Of a stretch of DNA of 46,924 nt, positions 16,533 to 24,378 are shown in pieces. The notes under the pieces were generated by a model. It worked only from the letters and a program-made list of their open reading frames with translations. It made no database searches and had not been told where the DNA came from. Origin of the DNA: a virus. The translations under genes and the position numbers were made by a program. Location of the stretch: the IMG/VR virus record IMGVR_UViG_3300022562_000872, positions 1 through 46,924 of that record; one strand, given 5' to 3'. Numbering within the stretch: the first letter of the stretch is position 1; each line of letters opens with the position of its first letter.

Positions 16533-18055
16533 TTCTGCCCCCCACCGGAGAAGTCATAGTACCGCCGCCACCAGCGCCGTCCCGTGAACACCGGCAGCTG
16601 GGGCTCGCCGCCGACCAGCTCCGCGTCCACCGCCGCCACTTGCACGATAGCCGATTCCGGGGTGAGGGCTACGGCACTCACCGTCAGGGCGGGGGTCTGT
16701 GCCACCACCGTCACCGTCGCCGCCGCCGGGACCAGCGCCGTCGAGCTGGCCAGCACCGGGCTCTGTGCCACCACGGCCACCTCGGCGGCGGCCGGGGTAA
16801 GCGCCGTCCCGCCGCTGGTAATGGCCGGATCGTTCGCCACCACCGTGACCAGCACCGACGGGGCCACCAGCGTCTGCAGCGGGCCCGGCGTCGTGGCCGC
16901 CCGGAGCCGGAACCGCTGGGGCACCACCACCGGCTGGTACTGGGGCCACCGGGTCGCCAGCTGCTGGGGCCGGAACGGCGGGGACGCGGGGGGCCCGGCC
17001 GCCGTGATCCCGGCGTCGTTCGCCACCACCGTGACCGCTGCCACCCCCGAGCTGAGGGCCACCGTGGACCCCACCCCAGCGTCGTTCGCCACCACGGTGA
17101 CGGTCGCCGCGCCCGGCTCCAGCACCGTCTGCTGGAGCAGCCGGGGGGCCGGGGCCTGCCGCTGGTAGTCGTCCCGGAGGAACTGGCTCCAGCGGGGCGT
17201 GACCTGCGTGTGGATCGAGGGCAGCGGGGTCAGCACCACCGGGGCCTCGGCGCTGATCCCCGCGCCATTCGCCACGACCGTCACGGTCGCCCCGCCCGCC
17301 GCCAGCGACTGGTTCGTGGGCGGGGTCAGGACCGCCACCGGGGCGGCAGTCGCGTTGTCCCGCTCCCGCAGGTAGGCGGCCCACCGGGGCGCGAGCGCCG
17401 GGGCCCGGAGCCGGATGTACGGCAGCACGTCCGGCGGGAAGCCCGCACTCAGGCCCGCGTCGTTGGCCACCACCGTGACGACCGCCGCCGGTGGGGCGAA
17501 CGGCGGCAGCGGCTGCGTGGCGAAGGCCGTGACCGCCGGGCTGGGGTGCAGCCACCGGGCGGTCTGATACTCCGGCCACCGGACGGCGGGCTGGAGCCGC
17601 CGGGGCCGGGGCGGCTGGGCCGCCTGCCCTTGCGTCAGGGTCGGCTCCTGCGCCACGACCGTGACCGTGGCGGCACTGGGAGCCAGCGACACCGATCCGG
17701 GGGCTACCGTGGGCTCCTGCGCGACGACAGCCACCGTGGCGGCGGCCGGACTCAGGGTCACGGTCGCCGAGACACCGGCGTCGTTGGCCACGACCGTCAC
17801 CACGGCCGAGGCCGGGGTCAGGGGGGTCGCTTGACTGAGGGTGGAATCGTTGGCCGTGACGTTGACCAACGCACTGGAGGCCACGATGGTGGCCACGCCG
17901 GGCACCACCGTCGCGTCGTTGGCCACGACGGTGACGGCGGCGGCACCGGGCGTCAGGACGGTGGGGGCAATGAGGAAGAAGGCACCACTCGATGCCTTCC
18001 TCCACCACCACTTCCGATAGAGCCCGCCCCGGAGGTATCCGTTGCGGTAGCTCAC
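16529..18055 (-). CDS. Thirteen-repeat VTVVANDA protein, probable fibre or appendage
   Basis: 508 residues made largely of about 13 copies of a 20-residue unit, L-x-P-x-A-A-x-V-T-V-V-A-(N/Q)-(D/E)-x-x-(V/I/L). Copies 1-5, 8-9 and 10-13 are in tandem; the runs are separated by four proline- and arginine-rich linkers with a repeated R-W-x-x-(Y/F) core (AVRWPEYQ, APRWAAYL, TPRWSQFL, ATRWPQYQ). The N terminus (LYRKWWWRK) and C terminus (GRRWWRRYYDF) carry similar Trp/Arg clusters that look like end caps. Two subtypes alternate, VVAND and VVAQ. Each unit could be one beta strand and turn of a long solenoid or stacked fibre. The place among virion genes supports a structural role. No known family is recognised. 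Confidence 0.65.
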   Translation of the reverse strand: MSYRNGYLRGGLYRKWWWRKASSGAFFLIAPTVLTPGAAAVTVVANDATVVPGVATIVASSALVNVTANDSTLSQATPLTPASAVVTVVANDAGVSATVTLSPAAATVAVVAQEPTVAPGSVSLAPSAATVTVVAQEPTLTQGQAAQPPRPRRLQPAVRWPEYQTARWLHPSPAVTAFATQPLPPFAPPAAVVTVVANDAGLSAGFPPDVLPYIRLRAPALAPRWAAYLRERDNATAAPVAVLTPPTNQSLAAGGATVTVVANGAGISAEAPVVLTPLPSIHTQVTPRWSQFLRDDYQRQAPAPRLLQQTVLEPGAATVTVVANDAGVGSTVALSSGVAAVTVVANDAGITAAGPPASPPFRPQQLATRWPQYQPVVVPQRFRLRAATTPGPLQTLVAPSVLVTVVANDPAITSGGTALTPAAAEVAVVAQSPVLASSTALVPAAATVTVVAQTPALTVSAVALTPESAIVQVAAVDAELVGGEPQLPVFTGRRWWRRYYDFSGGGQK

Positions 18056-18064
18056 CGGGGACGA

Positions 18065-18517
18065 CTAGCCGATGGACTTGAAGGTCAAGACCACCCGAGC
18101 GGCCAGCGCGGCACCGGGAGCCGTCTCCAGCCGGACGGCGATGATCCCGCTGGGCGGCACGATGATCCGCTCGTCCGGGACGGGATGGTAGAGCCATCCC
18201 GAGAGCACGTTCTGGGCGCTCGTCCAGAGCGGCTCGGTCGGCGACTTCGTGGTGTCGGCCGTGAGGTTCACGACCGCCGACCCGGCGAAGGCGTTGTCCC
18301 CCACCTCGTACGGACGCGGGGTCGCGGCCGTGCCGGTGCCCGCCGTGCTGGCCCGGTAGATCGAGAGCGGGAGCTGCTCGCTCGTCTCGCTGGTGTCCTG
18401 CGTGACCTCCAGCCGGATCAGCTCCAGCACCGCCGTCGCGGGCGCGGTGAGCCGGGCGATGTCCTTGGCCGCCGCGAGGGAGGCGATGGTGAAGTCAAGC
18501 GAAAAAGTCCGTCCCAT
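18065..18517 (-). CDS. Virion-associated beta-rich protein
   Basis: 150 residues. Strand-rich throughout, with A-V-L-E-L-I-R-L-E-V-T-Q, P-L-S-I-Y-R-A-S and the C-terminal RVVLTFKSIG. The start at 18517 follows GGAGGACACC. It resembles small phage surface proteins with a single beta-sandwich but I cannot place it in a family. A strong hairpin lies just upstream. Confidence 0.6.
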   Translation of the reverse strand: MGRTFSLDFTIASLAAAKDIARLTAPATAVLELIRLEVTQDTSETSEQLPLSIYRASTAGTGTAATPRPYEVGDNAFAGSAVVNLTADTTKSPTEPLWTSAQNVLSGWLYHPVPDERIIVPPSGIIAVRLETAPGAALAARVVLTFKSIG

Positions 18518-18564
18518 GGTGTCCTCCGAATGGTGAGCCGCCGCTGCCTACCTGTGAGAAGATG

Positions 18565-18592
18565 GGCCGTTACCCCGGCGGGGGCTACGGCC
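18565..18592 (-). terminator. 28-nt hairpin between two virion genes
   Basis: On the minus strand GGCCGT pairs with ACGGCC and inner CCCC with GGGG around a CGCC loop, with one mismatch and one wobble between. No T-run follows, so it is not a classic terminator; it may be an attenuator or an RNA end-protector between 18603-19160 and 18065-18517. Confidence 0.45.
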
Positions 18593-18602
18593 GAGTGCCA
18601 CC

Positions 18603-19160
18603 CTACCGTGCCCGAATGTTCCAGCCCTGCAGCCGCTTCAGCTGCCGGGACACCAGCTCCGGGGGCACCGGCCCTGCGCCGGGCGTGTAGTTCACGCCCC
18701 ACTGGACCGCGCCAACCTCCATGGAGGCGCGGTTGCTGGGACTGCCGCCGCCCGGTGAGCCCACCAGCCGACACTCCACCAGCGATCCATCTGCTGTCCC
18801 CAGCAGGGAAGCGTTCCAGCTGCCGGTGAGAATCTGCCCGGTGGTGCTGGAAATGGCGATTCCGCTGGTGAGCGAGGCAACCAGCGACCCATTCTCGTAC
18901 AGCTCAATCGCGCCCGTGGGGTTGGTGCTGTGGTTCGTTTTCCGCACCCACGCCCGGAACTCCTGCAGGTCGGTGCCCACCGTGGGGTTCCCCGTCGGGG
19001 TCGGGAAGGACACCCGGACCACGGTGGTGTTGTTCGTCCCGGCGACGAGGCCCCACAGCCCGTCCGGGCTGCTGGTGCCCTCGTCAATGTCCGTGATGTC
19101 AATGGTGTCCCAGCCGCTGGACTCCAGAATCGCGTCGGGCAGCTGAACCTCGGTTGCCAT
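18603..19160 (-). CDS. Lectin-fold-like virion protein
   Basis: 185 residues. The sequence W-D-T-I-D-I-T-D-I-D-E with T-V-V-R-V-S-F, F-R-A-W-V-R-K and A-I-E-L-Y-E-N-G suggests a concanavalin-type beta-sandwich, a fold common in appendage proteins that bind glycans. It starts at 19160, sharing one base with the neighbouring gene, and is the first of three similar beta-rich proteins in a row. Confidence 0.55.
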   Translation of the reverse strand: MATEVQLPDAILESSGWDTIDITDIDEGTSSPDGLWGLVAGTNNTTVVRVSFPTPTGNPTVGTDLQEFRAWVRKTNHSTNPTGAIELYENGSLVASLTSGIAISSTTGQILTGSWNASLLGTADGSLVECRLVGSPGGGSPSNRASMEVGAVQWGVNYTPGAGPVPPELVSRQLKRLQGWNIRAR

Positions 19161-19762
19161 TACCGCCGCCGCCGGAGCATGAAGATGTCGTCGGGCGTCA
19201 CGTTGAAGTCGCCCATCCGGAAGTCGTCCAGACTCCCGCCGCCGTTGGCGACATTCGACCAGATAGTGAGGCCGGGATTGCCGCCGCTCTGCGGCCCGCC
19301 GCTATTGCTGATGTCCGCACCGACCTGCACCCCGTTCTGGTAACACCGCAGGATGCTAGGGCTGGCCCCAGTGATTTCCAGCCGGAGCACATCGTTGTTC
19401 GCCCACGTCGGGGCGCGGGTGGCGATGACCGTCTGGCCGGAAAAGTTCAGCTGGTTGTGCCACACCACCGCGCCGTCATAGAACAGCCAGCAGTAGTACC
19501 CGCCCGCTTGGGCCCGCACGAACAGTCCTGCATCCCGCTTGGCGGCGGTCGAGGCGTCCAGCAGGACGCACTCGGCCCACTGATCGCTCCCGACGCCGGT
19601 GCCGCCATAGACGGAGCCGGTGTTCAGCGAGGTGCTAACCCCCTGCGCGATGTTGTTGAGCAGCTGGATGCCACCCGCCGTTAGGTAGCTCGTCCACGGG
19701 CTCGCAATCGGGTTCTCGTTGGCCCGATTAAAGTTGTCGGTGGCCAGCACGTTGAGCGGCAT
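19160..19762 (-). CDS. LamG/DUF1080-like virion surface protein
   Basis: 200 residues. D-N-F-N-R-A-N near the start, G-L-F-V-R-A-Q, Y-Y-C-W-L-F-Y, the pair L-R-L-E-I-T-G and Q-N-G-V-Q-V-G, and a late L-D-D-F-R-M-G-D-F form a laminin-G-like beta-sandwich pattern, probably for carbohydrate binding on the virion. It ends with F-M-L-R-R-R-R, nearly the same tail as the next gene upstream (F-V-L-R-R-R-Q), which may be a shared attachment signal. Confidence 0.6.
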   Translation of the reverse strand: MPLNVLATDNFNRANENPIASPWTSYLTAGGIQLLNNIAQGVSTSLNTGSVYGGTGVGSDQWAECVLLDASTAAKRDAGLFVRAQAGGYYCWLFYDGAVVWHNQLNFSGQTVIATRAPTWANNDVLRLEITGASPSILRCYQNGVQVGADISNSGGPQSGGNPGLTIWSNVANGGGSLDDFRMGDFNVTPDDIFMLRRRR

Positions 19763-20458
19763 CTACTGCCGCCGTCGCAGGACGAACATGGGGGACGCGG
19801 AGGAGTCGGCCGGGATCAGGGACACCGCGCTCATGGCCCACGCCGAGGTGCCGCTGTCCCGCGTCCAGCTCATGGTGACGTTGCCCGCCGCCCCGGCTTC
19901 ATGGGACGTTCCGCAGACCCCGGACACCACACCGCCGACACCCGCGTTGAGCGTGAAGTTGCTGTCCTGCGTCTGACTGCCATCTACCGTGAGGACGTAG
20001 GTGGTGTCCGTGAGCAGGATCGCATCCAACACCATGTCGCCCACCGCGCTCGCAATGTCCAGCGTCAGCGCCCCAGAGGTGCCCGTGGTCGCCGCCCCAC
20101 CCCGAATCGGTGCGGACAGGTGGGTGCCGGTCAGCTGGTGAATGGTCAACGCCAGCCGCTGGGCGGCGGTGGGCGTGGCCACCACGTTGTAGGTGCCGCT
20201 CGCGGGGCTGAGGACGAAGAACAGCTGCGTCCGGCGAGCGGTCGAGTCGGCCGACCGGGCGGCCGTCACCTCGGTCGCGGACACCCCGTTCACCGTCACC
20301 GTGTCCACCTTGTTGGTGACGGTGCCGCCGTTGTAGGCCGTGTGGCAGGCGACCATGATCATCGAGAGGCCCGCGCCCGCCGTGATGCTCTTGGTGTGGG
20401 TCGCAGGGGTCGAGTTGCCGCTCTCGTAAGTGTCCGTCTGGGCAATGGCGATGGGCAC
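19763..20458 (-). CDS. Beta-rich virion surface protein with FVLRRRQ tail
   Basis: 231 residues, threonine- and alanine-rich with regular strands (SMIMVACHTAYNGG, VDTVTVNGVSATEV, TQLFFVLSPASGTYNVV, LDAILLTDTTYVLTVDG). It looks like a single large beta-sandwich repeat. It ends F-V-L-R-R-R-Q, like the adjacent LamG-like protein. No catalytic motif is seen. Likely an appendage or decoration protein. Confidence 0.6.
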   Translation of the reverse strand: MPIAIAQTDTYESGNSTPATHTKSITAGAGLSMIMVACHTAYNGGTVTNKVDTVTVNGVSATEVTAARSADSTARRTQLFFVLSPASGTYNVVATPTAAQRLALTIHQLTGTHLSAPIRGGAATTGTSGALTLDIASAVGDMVLDAILLTDTTYVLTVDGSQTQDSNFTLNAGVGGVVSGVCGTSHEAGAAGNVTMSWTRDSGTSAWAMSAVSLIPADSSASPMFVLRRRQ

Positions 20459-21562
20459 CTAGGCCGCCTTCCCGCTGATGTAAACCTGATCTATGTCGTA
20501 GTAGTCGTCACGGGTCTTGGCGTTGCCGCCGCCGCCATAGGTCGGGTTCAGCTTCCACGAATGGAACTTCCGGTCCAGCCCGATGGGCTCGTCAATCTCA
20601 TATGCGGAGGTCGCGTCCGGCGGGGTCGTCCACGCGCTGCTGACGGTGGCGACCTTCGTGCTCCCCGTGTACCCGTTGCAGGTCCGGGTCTGCCCCGCGC
20701 CGGTCCCGCTGACGATCCGGATGGCGCAATACTGGTAAACCGCGTTGCTCCCCGACGCATCGGAGGCCAGCGTGATGGACGACGCGCCGCCCGCCTGCGC
20801 GGTGCCGGTGTGGAACGCCGTCGCGGGCGTTCTGCGCCACACCACGTCGGTCTGGTTCGCCACCAGCACCCCGTCAATCCACTGCTTGCCGATGCCGTCG
20901 GCGCTCCCCAGCGTGTTCTGCTTCCAGTAATACTCCATGTGTTGCCAGCCCGCCCCGATGAAGATGCGGGGCGAGCCGTCGTCGCTGGTAGTCACTTGGT
21001 CGGCGAGGAACACCCCCTGCAGGATCGTCGCGTGGCCGGTCATGGGCCGCGAGGTGACGAGCGTATTCACGGGCTGGGTGGCCTCGCCCCAGATGATCGG
21101 GTAAATCTGATTGCTCGACGCGCCCACCGGGGTGGGGCCAGCGGCGAAGAAGGTTTTGATGCCGACGCCGTTCCACTCAAAGTTGGTCCCGTTCCCGTAG
21201 TACCGGAAGCGGTAGCTGATATACAGCTCGTCCATCTCCCCGAACTCGCTCGTCCAGTCCACGTTCATGTTCACGTCGGGCGCGTAGCCGCCGAGGAGGC
21301 CGTTGGGGTAGTTGACCCGGAGGGCCTTGCCGTTCAGGGCGAGCGCGTCGTCAATGATCGAGGTGTCCCCGCTCCCGGACTCAAAGTTGCCCCAGAGGCC
21401 GACCCACCCGGTGGGGGTCGCGGCCGGGGTCGGGTACACGGGCGGGAGCACGTCGAACGGGGCGTACGCCACGACGGTCATGCCCGTGGGTTCGTTCGGG
21501 TACAGCACGACGCCGCCCTCGGGGCCAGCGGTCGGGAGCACCCGGTACCGACGACGGGTCAT
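20459..21562 (-). CDS. Candidate receptor-binding protein with lyase-type jelly roll
   Basis: 367 residues. After a linker of about 60 residues comes a concanavalin/heparin-lyase-like fold: E-L-Y-I-S-Y-R-F-R-Y-Y-G, then H-M-E-Y-Y-W-K-Q-N, a K-Q-W-I-D-G-V-L-V turn, and a late F-H-S-W-K-L-N-P-T-Y-G-G with D-D-Y-Y-D-I-D-Q-V-Y-I-S. The fold is used by polysaccharide lyases and glycan-binding proteins; I cannot identify catalytic residues, so binding is as likely as cleavage. A small inserted segment near residues 265-335 may be another domain. Confidence 0.6.
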   Translation of the reverse strand: MTRRRYRVLPTAGPEGGVVLYPNEPTGMTVVAYAPFDVLPPVYPTPAATPTGWVGLWGNFESGSGDTSIIDDALALNGKALRVNYPNGLLGGYAPDVNMNVDWTSEFGEMDELYISYRFRYYGNGTNFEWNGVGIKTFFAAGPTPVGASSNQIYPIIWGEATQPVNTLVTSRPMTGHATILQGVFLADQVTTSDDGSPRIFIGAGWQHMEYYWKQNTLGSADGIGKQWIDGVLVANQTDVVWRRTPATAFHTGTAQAGGASSITLASDASGSNAVYQYCAIRIVSGTGAGQTRTCNGYTGSTKVATVSSAWTTPPDATSAYEIDEPIGLDRKFHSWKLNPTYGGGGNAKTRDDYYDIDQVYISGKAA

Positions 21563-21579
21563 GCGCCCTCCAGCGCGAA

Positions 21580-21604
21580 GGGCGTGAGGCCATGCCCCAC
21601 GCCC
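21580..21604 (-). terminator. Hairpin in the gap upstream of the receptor-binding candidate
   Basis: On the minus strand GGGCGTG pairs with CACGCCC around GGGCATGGCCT, which can itself fold as GGC/GCC. No T-run follows. It may slow transcription or protect message ends. Confidence 0.4.
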
Positions 21605-21632
21605 CCGGTGTCACGCGGTTGGATCACGGCGA

Positions 21633-22100
21633 TCAGGTGTTGAAGAACAGGAACCCGTTGGCCGCGAACTGGATCACGATGTCGCCGCCGTTCGTGGCGG
21701 TGTCCGTCACGTCCTGATAGGTCAGCATCTGGCTGGTGGTGTCGTTGGACCCACCCTCCTTGATCACGATGCCGGCCGCGATGGTCGCCCCGGCTCCCAG
21801 CGCCGTGAACGTCACGTCGGCCGCGTCCATGGCGACCCGGTTGTTGGCGTCGTCCACGGTGATCGTCTTGCTGGCCAGCGTCTTGCGCCCGCTGTTGCCC
21901 CAGCCGGGGATGTACCCCGTGACGCTGATTTCCGCGTCCACCGGATCGTTCGCCCCGGCTTCGTCCACGAAGTCGTGGTCTACGTTCGGGGTGTAGGGCG
22001 TCGCCGTCCCGACGAGCATCAGCTTGATGGTGTCGGTCAGGTACGCGAGGTTCTGGGCCAGCATCTCGCGGACGCCGCTGGTATAGGCAAGTGAGGCCAT
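21633..22100 (-). CDS. Small virion protein, beta-rich
   Basis: 155 residues. It begins M-A-S-L-A-Y-T-S-G-V-R-E-M-L and continues with strands T-I-K-L-M-L-V-G, K-T-I-T-V-D-D, and I-A-A-G-I-V-I-K-E-G-G to I-V-I-Q-F-A-A-N-G-F-L-F-F. This is the style of small capsid-associated proteins found near the major capsid gene in many phages. Its exact role is unknown. Confidence 0.6.
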   Translation of the reverse strand: MASLAYTSGVREMLAQNLAYLTDTIKLMLVGTATPYTPNVDHDFVDEAGANDPVDAEISVTGYIPGWGNSGRKTLASKTITVDDANNRVAMDAADVTFTALGAGATIAAGIVIKEGGSNDTTSQMLTYQDVTDTATNGGDIVIQFAANGFLFFNT

Positions 22101-22103
22101 GGG

Positions 22104-22562
22104 CTACTCCTGACCCAGCGGGTCAACGAGGCGGGTGGCCACGGCCGCTGCCTCAGCGGCGGTGTACGCCGGTGGGTTCGGGTCGAGGCGGGGGAGGTGG
22201 CGGCCCGGCAGGTACCAGTGGCCGCCGCTGTCGTGGTGGTCAATCAGGGCGGTGGCCGTGGCGCGAGCGAGCGCCCGCATGACGGGCCGACCCCGGATCA
22301 GGTTCTCGGCCTCGTCGGTGACGAGCTGGGCGTACTCCTCGGCCGTGGCGCACCAGTGCAGGTCGGCCATGCAGCCGGACCCGGACTTGTAGCGCACCGC
22401 GCCCTTGCGCGTCCCATGCCCCTTCGTGAACTGGAACAGGCCGGGCTGCGGCTCGTCAATCCCGGACAGGATGTAGTTGTGCCCGTCCAGCCGGAACGGC
22501 GCTCCCACCTTCGGGGTATCGGGGGCGCTGGCCACCGGCTCGGGGCTACGGCGTCGTGCCAT
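22104..22562 (-). CDS. Unknown protein between virion genes
   Basis: 152 residues with a basic start (MARRRSPEP), a middle with C-M-A-D-L-H-W-C, and an alanine-rich helix at the end (YTAAEAAAVATRLVDPLG). No family is recognised. It lies between two beta-rich virion genes and is probably co-transcribed with them. Confidence 0.55.
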   Translation of the reverse strand: MARRRSPEPVASAPDTPKVGAPFRLDGHNYILSGIDEPQPGLFQFTKGHGTRKGAVRYKSGSGCMADLHWCATAEEYAQLVTDEAENLIRGRPVMRALARATATALIDHHDSGGHWYLPGRHLPRLDPNPPAYTAAEAAAVATRLVDPLGQE

Positions 22563-22574
22563 GGGTCAGTCTCC

Positions 22575-22931
22575 TTACCACCAAGAGGCGTCAATGGTGG
22601 CGGTGCCACCAGTGCCGCCGGACTTCACCCGGATGCGGACCCCCCGCCATCCGGCGAGGGAGAGGACCGAGGTGAGGCCGACGGAGTTGTAGGTCTGCGC
22701 GGCGGTGCGCCATGTGCCGCCCATGCTCTGGCCGGGCACCAGCAAGTCCACCTCCACCACCGCCGACGCAGGCAGGGCGCTGATGTAGAGCTGCAGCTCG
22801 CCCACCTCGTCGGGGGGCGCGGTGGCCACGTTGCTCCGGGCCATGTAGAGCACCTCGGTCGCGTACGCCCCGGCGCTCGCCGTGACGGTGAACGAGCCGG
22901 TACGCTCCGAGACGGTGAGCTTGTTCTCCAT
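22575..22931 (-). CDS. Small beta-sandwich virion protein
   Basis: 118 residues. Strands G-S-F-T-V-T-A-S-A, E-L-Q-L-Y-I-S-A-L, A-V-V-E-V-D-L-L-V and G-V-R-I-R-V-K-S make a compact beta-sandwich. The length and position near the capsid genes fit a minor head or decoration protein. Confidence 0.55.
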   Translation of the reverse strand: MENKLTVSERTGSFTVTASAGAYATEVLYMARSNVATAPPDEVGELQLYISALPASAVVEVDLLVPGQSMGGTWRTAAQTYNSVGLTSVLSLAGWRGVRIRVKSGGTGGTATIDASWW

Positions 22932-22940
22932 CGAGGGTTC

Positions 22941-23342
22941 CTATTCTCCCAGCAAGCGGGAACAGCCAGCGATAAGCGCCGGATCACCGTCCTCGCCCCG
23001 GTCCACCTCGGACTGGCGCAGGGCCCGCAGCACGGTCTTGCGTGGGCCATCGGCCCGTGCCAGCTCGGCCGCGTAGAGGTCAGCACTCCGGGCGGGCACC
23101 TCAGCCAACAGGGCGAGGGCTTCCTTCGCGGAATATGCGCCGCTGGCGAGGTCGCCAGCTGGCGAAGCGGCCTTCGGGACGGCGGGGGCCTCGGCATCGA
23201 GTGAGGGCACCGCGTCGGGCACGGGGACGGCGGGGCCGGTCATGCGGCTGCCGAAGCCGATCCCGCTGGTGCGGGCCTGTCGTTGCTGCTCGGCGTAGGC
23301 CGCGTCGCCGATCATCCGGGGGCCGAATCCTGCGTTCACCAT
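22941..23342 (-). CDS. Unknown protein, probable head-associated
   Basis: 133 residues. The N-terminal third repeats G-F-G-(P/S)-R-M with I-G or T-G (residues about 5-11 and 29-35). A proline/alanine linker leads to a helical end (KEALALLAEVPARSADLYAAEL). No family is recognised. Confidence 0.5.
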   Translation of the reverse strand: MVNAGFGPRMIGDAAYAEQQRQARTSGIGFGSRMTGPAVPVPDAVPSLDAEAPAVPKAASPAGDLASGAYSAKEALALLAEVPARSADLYAAELARADGPRKTVLRALRQSEVDRGEDGDPALIAGCSRLLGE

Positions 23343-23352
23343 GGTCGAGTCC

Positions 23353-23856
23353 TCAGTGGGTCGCTGGGGCCGGGGGCAGGGAATACACTGTCCGGCGGCC
23401 GGAGACGACGTGACGGTAGATGGACCGGGCGTCAGCGTGGAGCTTGTCCTTCATCATGCTGCGGGTGTTCTGCTGCCGGACCCGCTCCGGCTTCTCCAGC
23501 AGGGTGTCCTCCACCCGGTCCCGGTCGTGCGCCCACAGCCAAGTGGACTCCCGGAAGTCGTTGACGATCCTGCCGTCCGGCTCGCCCTCAATGACCCACG
23601 TTCCGCAGAACGCGAACCCCTGCCGCATGAGCTGGCCGTACCGGAGCTGCTGCCAGTCCTTGACGGACTTGCGCCACTCCCGGCCCAGCAGGGCGTCGCC
23701 CTGCGCTCGACGGAAGGTGTTGGGCTTCACGACGCCCAGCCACCACTCCCCCTCGCCGACGTAGATCAGCTCGGCAAGGGGGTCAATCTCCCGCAGCTGC
23801 GCCAGCAGCGCCGGAGGGGGCTCCCGCAGCTCGGGGAGGTCAATCAGGCGGTCCAT
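23353..23856 (-). CDS. Unknown protein downstream of the capsid genes
   Basis: 167 residues; the start ATG at 23856 lies just beyond the stop of the upstream gene. The centre has strands with A-E-L-I-Y-V-G-E-G-E-W-W-L-G and D-F-R-E-S-T-W-L-W-A-H-D, and the C terminus is basic and helical (RVRQQNTRSMMKDKLHADARS). Similar proteins occur near podovirus capsid genes, but no function can be assigned. Confidence 0.55.
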   Translation of the reverse strand: MDRLIDLPELREPPPALLAQLREIDPLAELIYVGEGEWWLGVVKPNTFRRAQGDALLGREWRKSVKDWQQLRYGQLMRQGFAFCGTWVIEGEPDGRIVNDFRESTWLWAHDRDRVEDTLLEKPERVRQQNTRSMMKDKLHADARSIYRHVVSGRRTVYSLPPAPATH

Positions 23857-23858
23857 GA

Positions 23859-24278
23859 TCAGCCCGCGTCCCCGTTCATCGGGAAGGGGCGGTAGTGGAT
23901 GATGCAGTACCCGTTCGTCAGGGCCCCCGACCCGTTGGTGGTGTACCCCACCCGGATGGCCTCGGTGGCGCTGAACTTCTTGTTGGCCAGCGTCGAGGAG
24001 AGGGTCGCCACCGTGTTCGCGTCCGCGACCGGGGCGGTGGCCGTGCAGGCCGACCGTGCGCCGGTGCCGAACGCCGTGCCGCCGGTGCGGACTTCGACCG
24101 TGCAGGTACCCGCCAGCGTCGAGCACTGGAGGATCACCTTCTCGATGATGCCCGCGAAACCGGGGACGTAGTTGAGGACCGACTTGTTGGTCTGGGAGAT
24201 GGCCGTGGTGATGGGCACCAGCAGCACCTTGATCCCGATGGGATCGGTCGAGCGCACCTTCGTCTGTGTGACAGCCAC
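23859..24278 (-). CDS. Probable capsid decoration protein
   Basis: 139 residues of small beta strands with little charge (IGIKVLLVPITTAISQTN, VILQCSTLAGTCTVEVRTGG). It directly follows the major capsid gene after a 100-base gap with a hairpin. A small beta-rich product in this place is commonly a capsid decoration or stabilising protein; the assignment is by position. Confidence 0.55.
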   Translation of the reverse strand: MAVTQTKVRSTDPIGIKVLLVPITTAISQTNKSVLNYVPGFAGIIEKVILQCSTLAGTCTVEVRTGGTAFGTGARSACTATAPVADANTVATLSSTLANKKFSATEAIRVGYTTNGSGALTNGYCIIHYRPFPMNGDAG

Positions 24279-24325
24279 AGCGTTCTCCTCGGGGTGTCCC
24301 CCGCGTTGGTGACTGCCCAGACGGT

Positions 24326-24357
24326 CGGCGGTGTCCCCCTGATGGAGACAGCCGCCG
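24326..24357 (-). terminator. Hairpin after the major capsid gene
   Basis: Minus-strand CGGCGG pairs with CCGCCG, continued by TGTC/GACA and CC/GG with small bulges around ATCA. No T-run is seen. A stem of this strength just past a capsid gene may limit readthrough or protect the capsid message, giving more capsid than downstream product. A GGGGTGTCCCC palindrome lies nearby at 24291-24301. Confidence 0.5.
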
Positions 24358-24378
24358 CCGCTGGACTACGGGCCTCGC

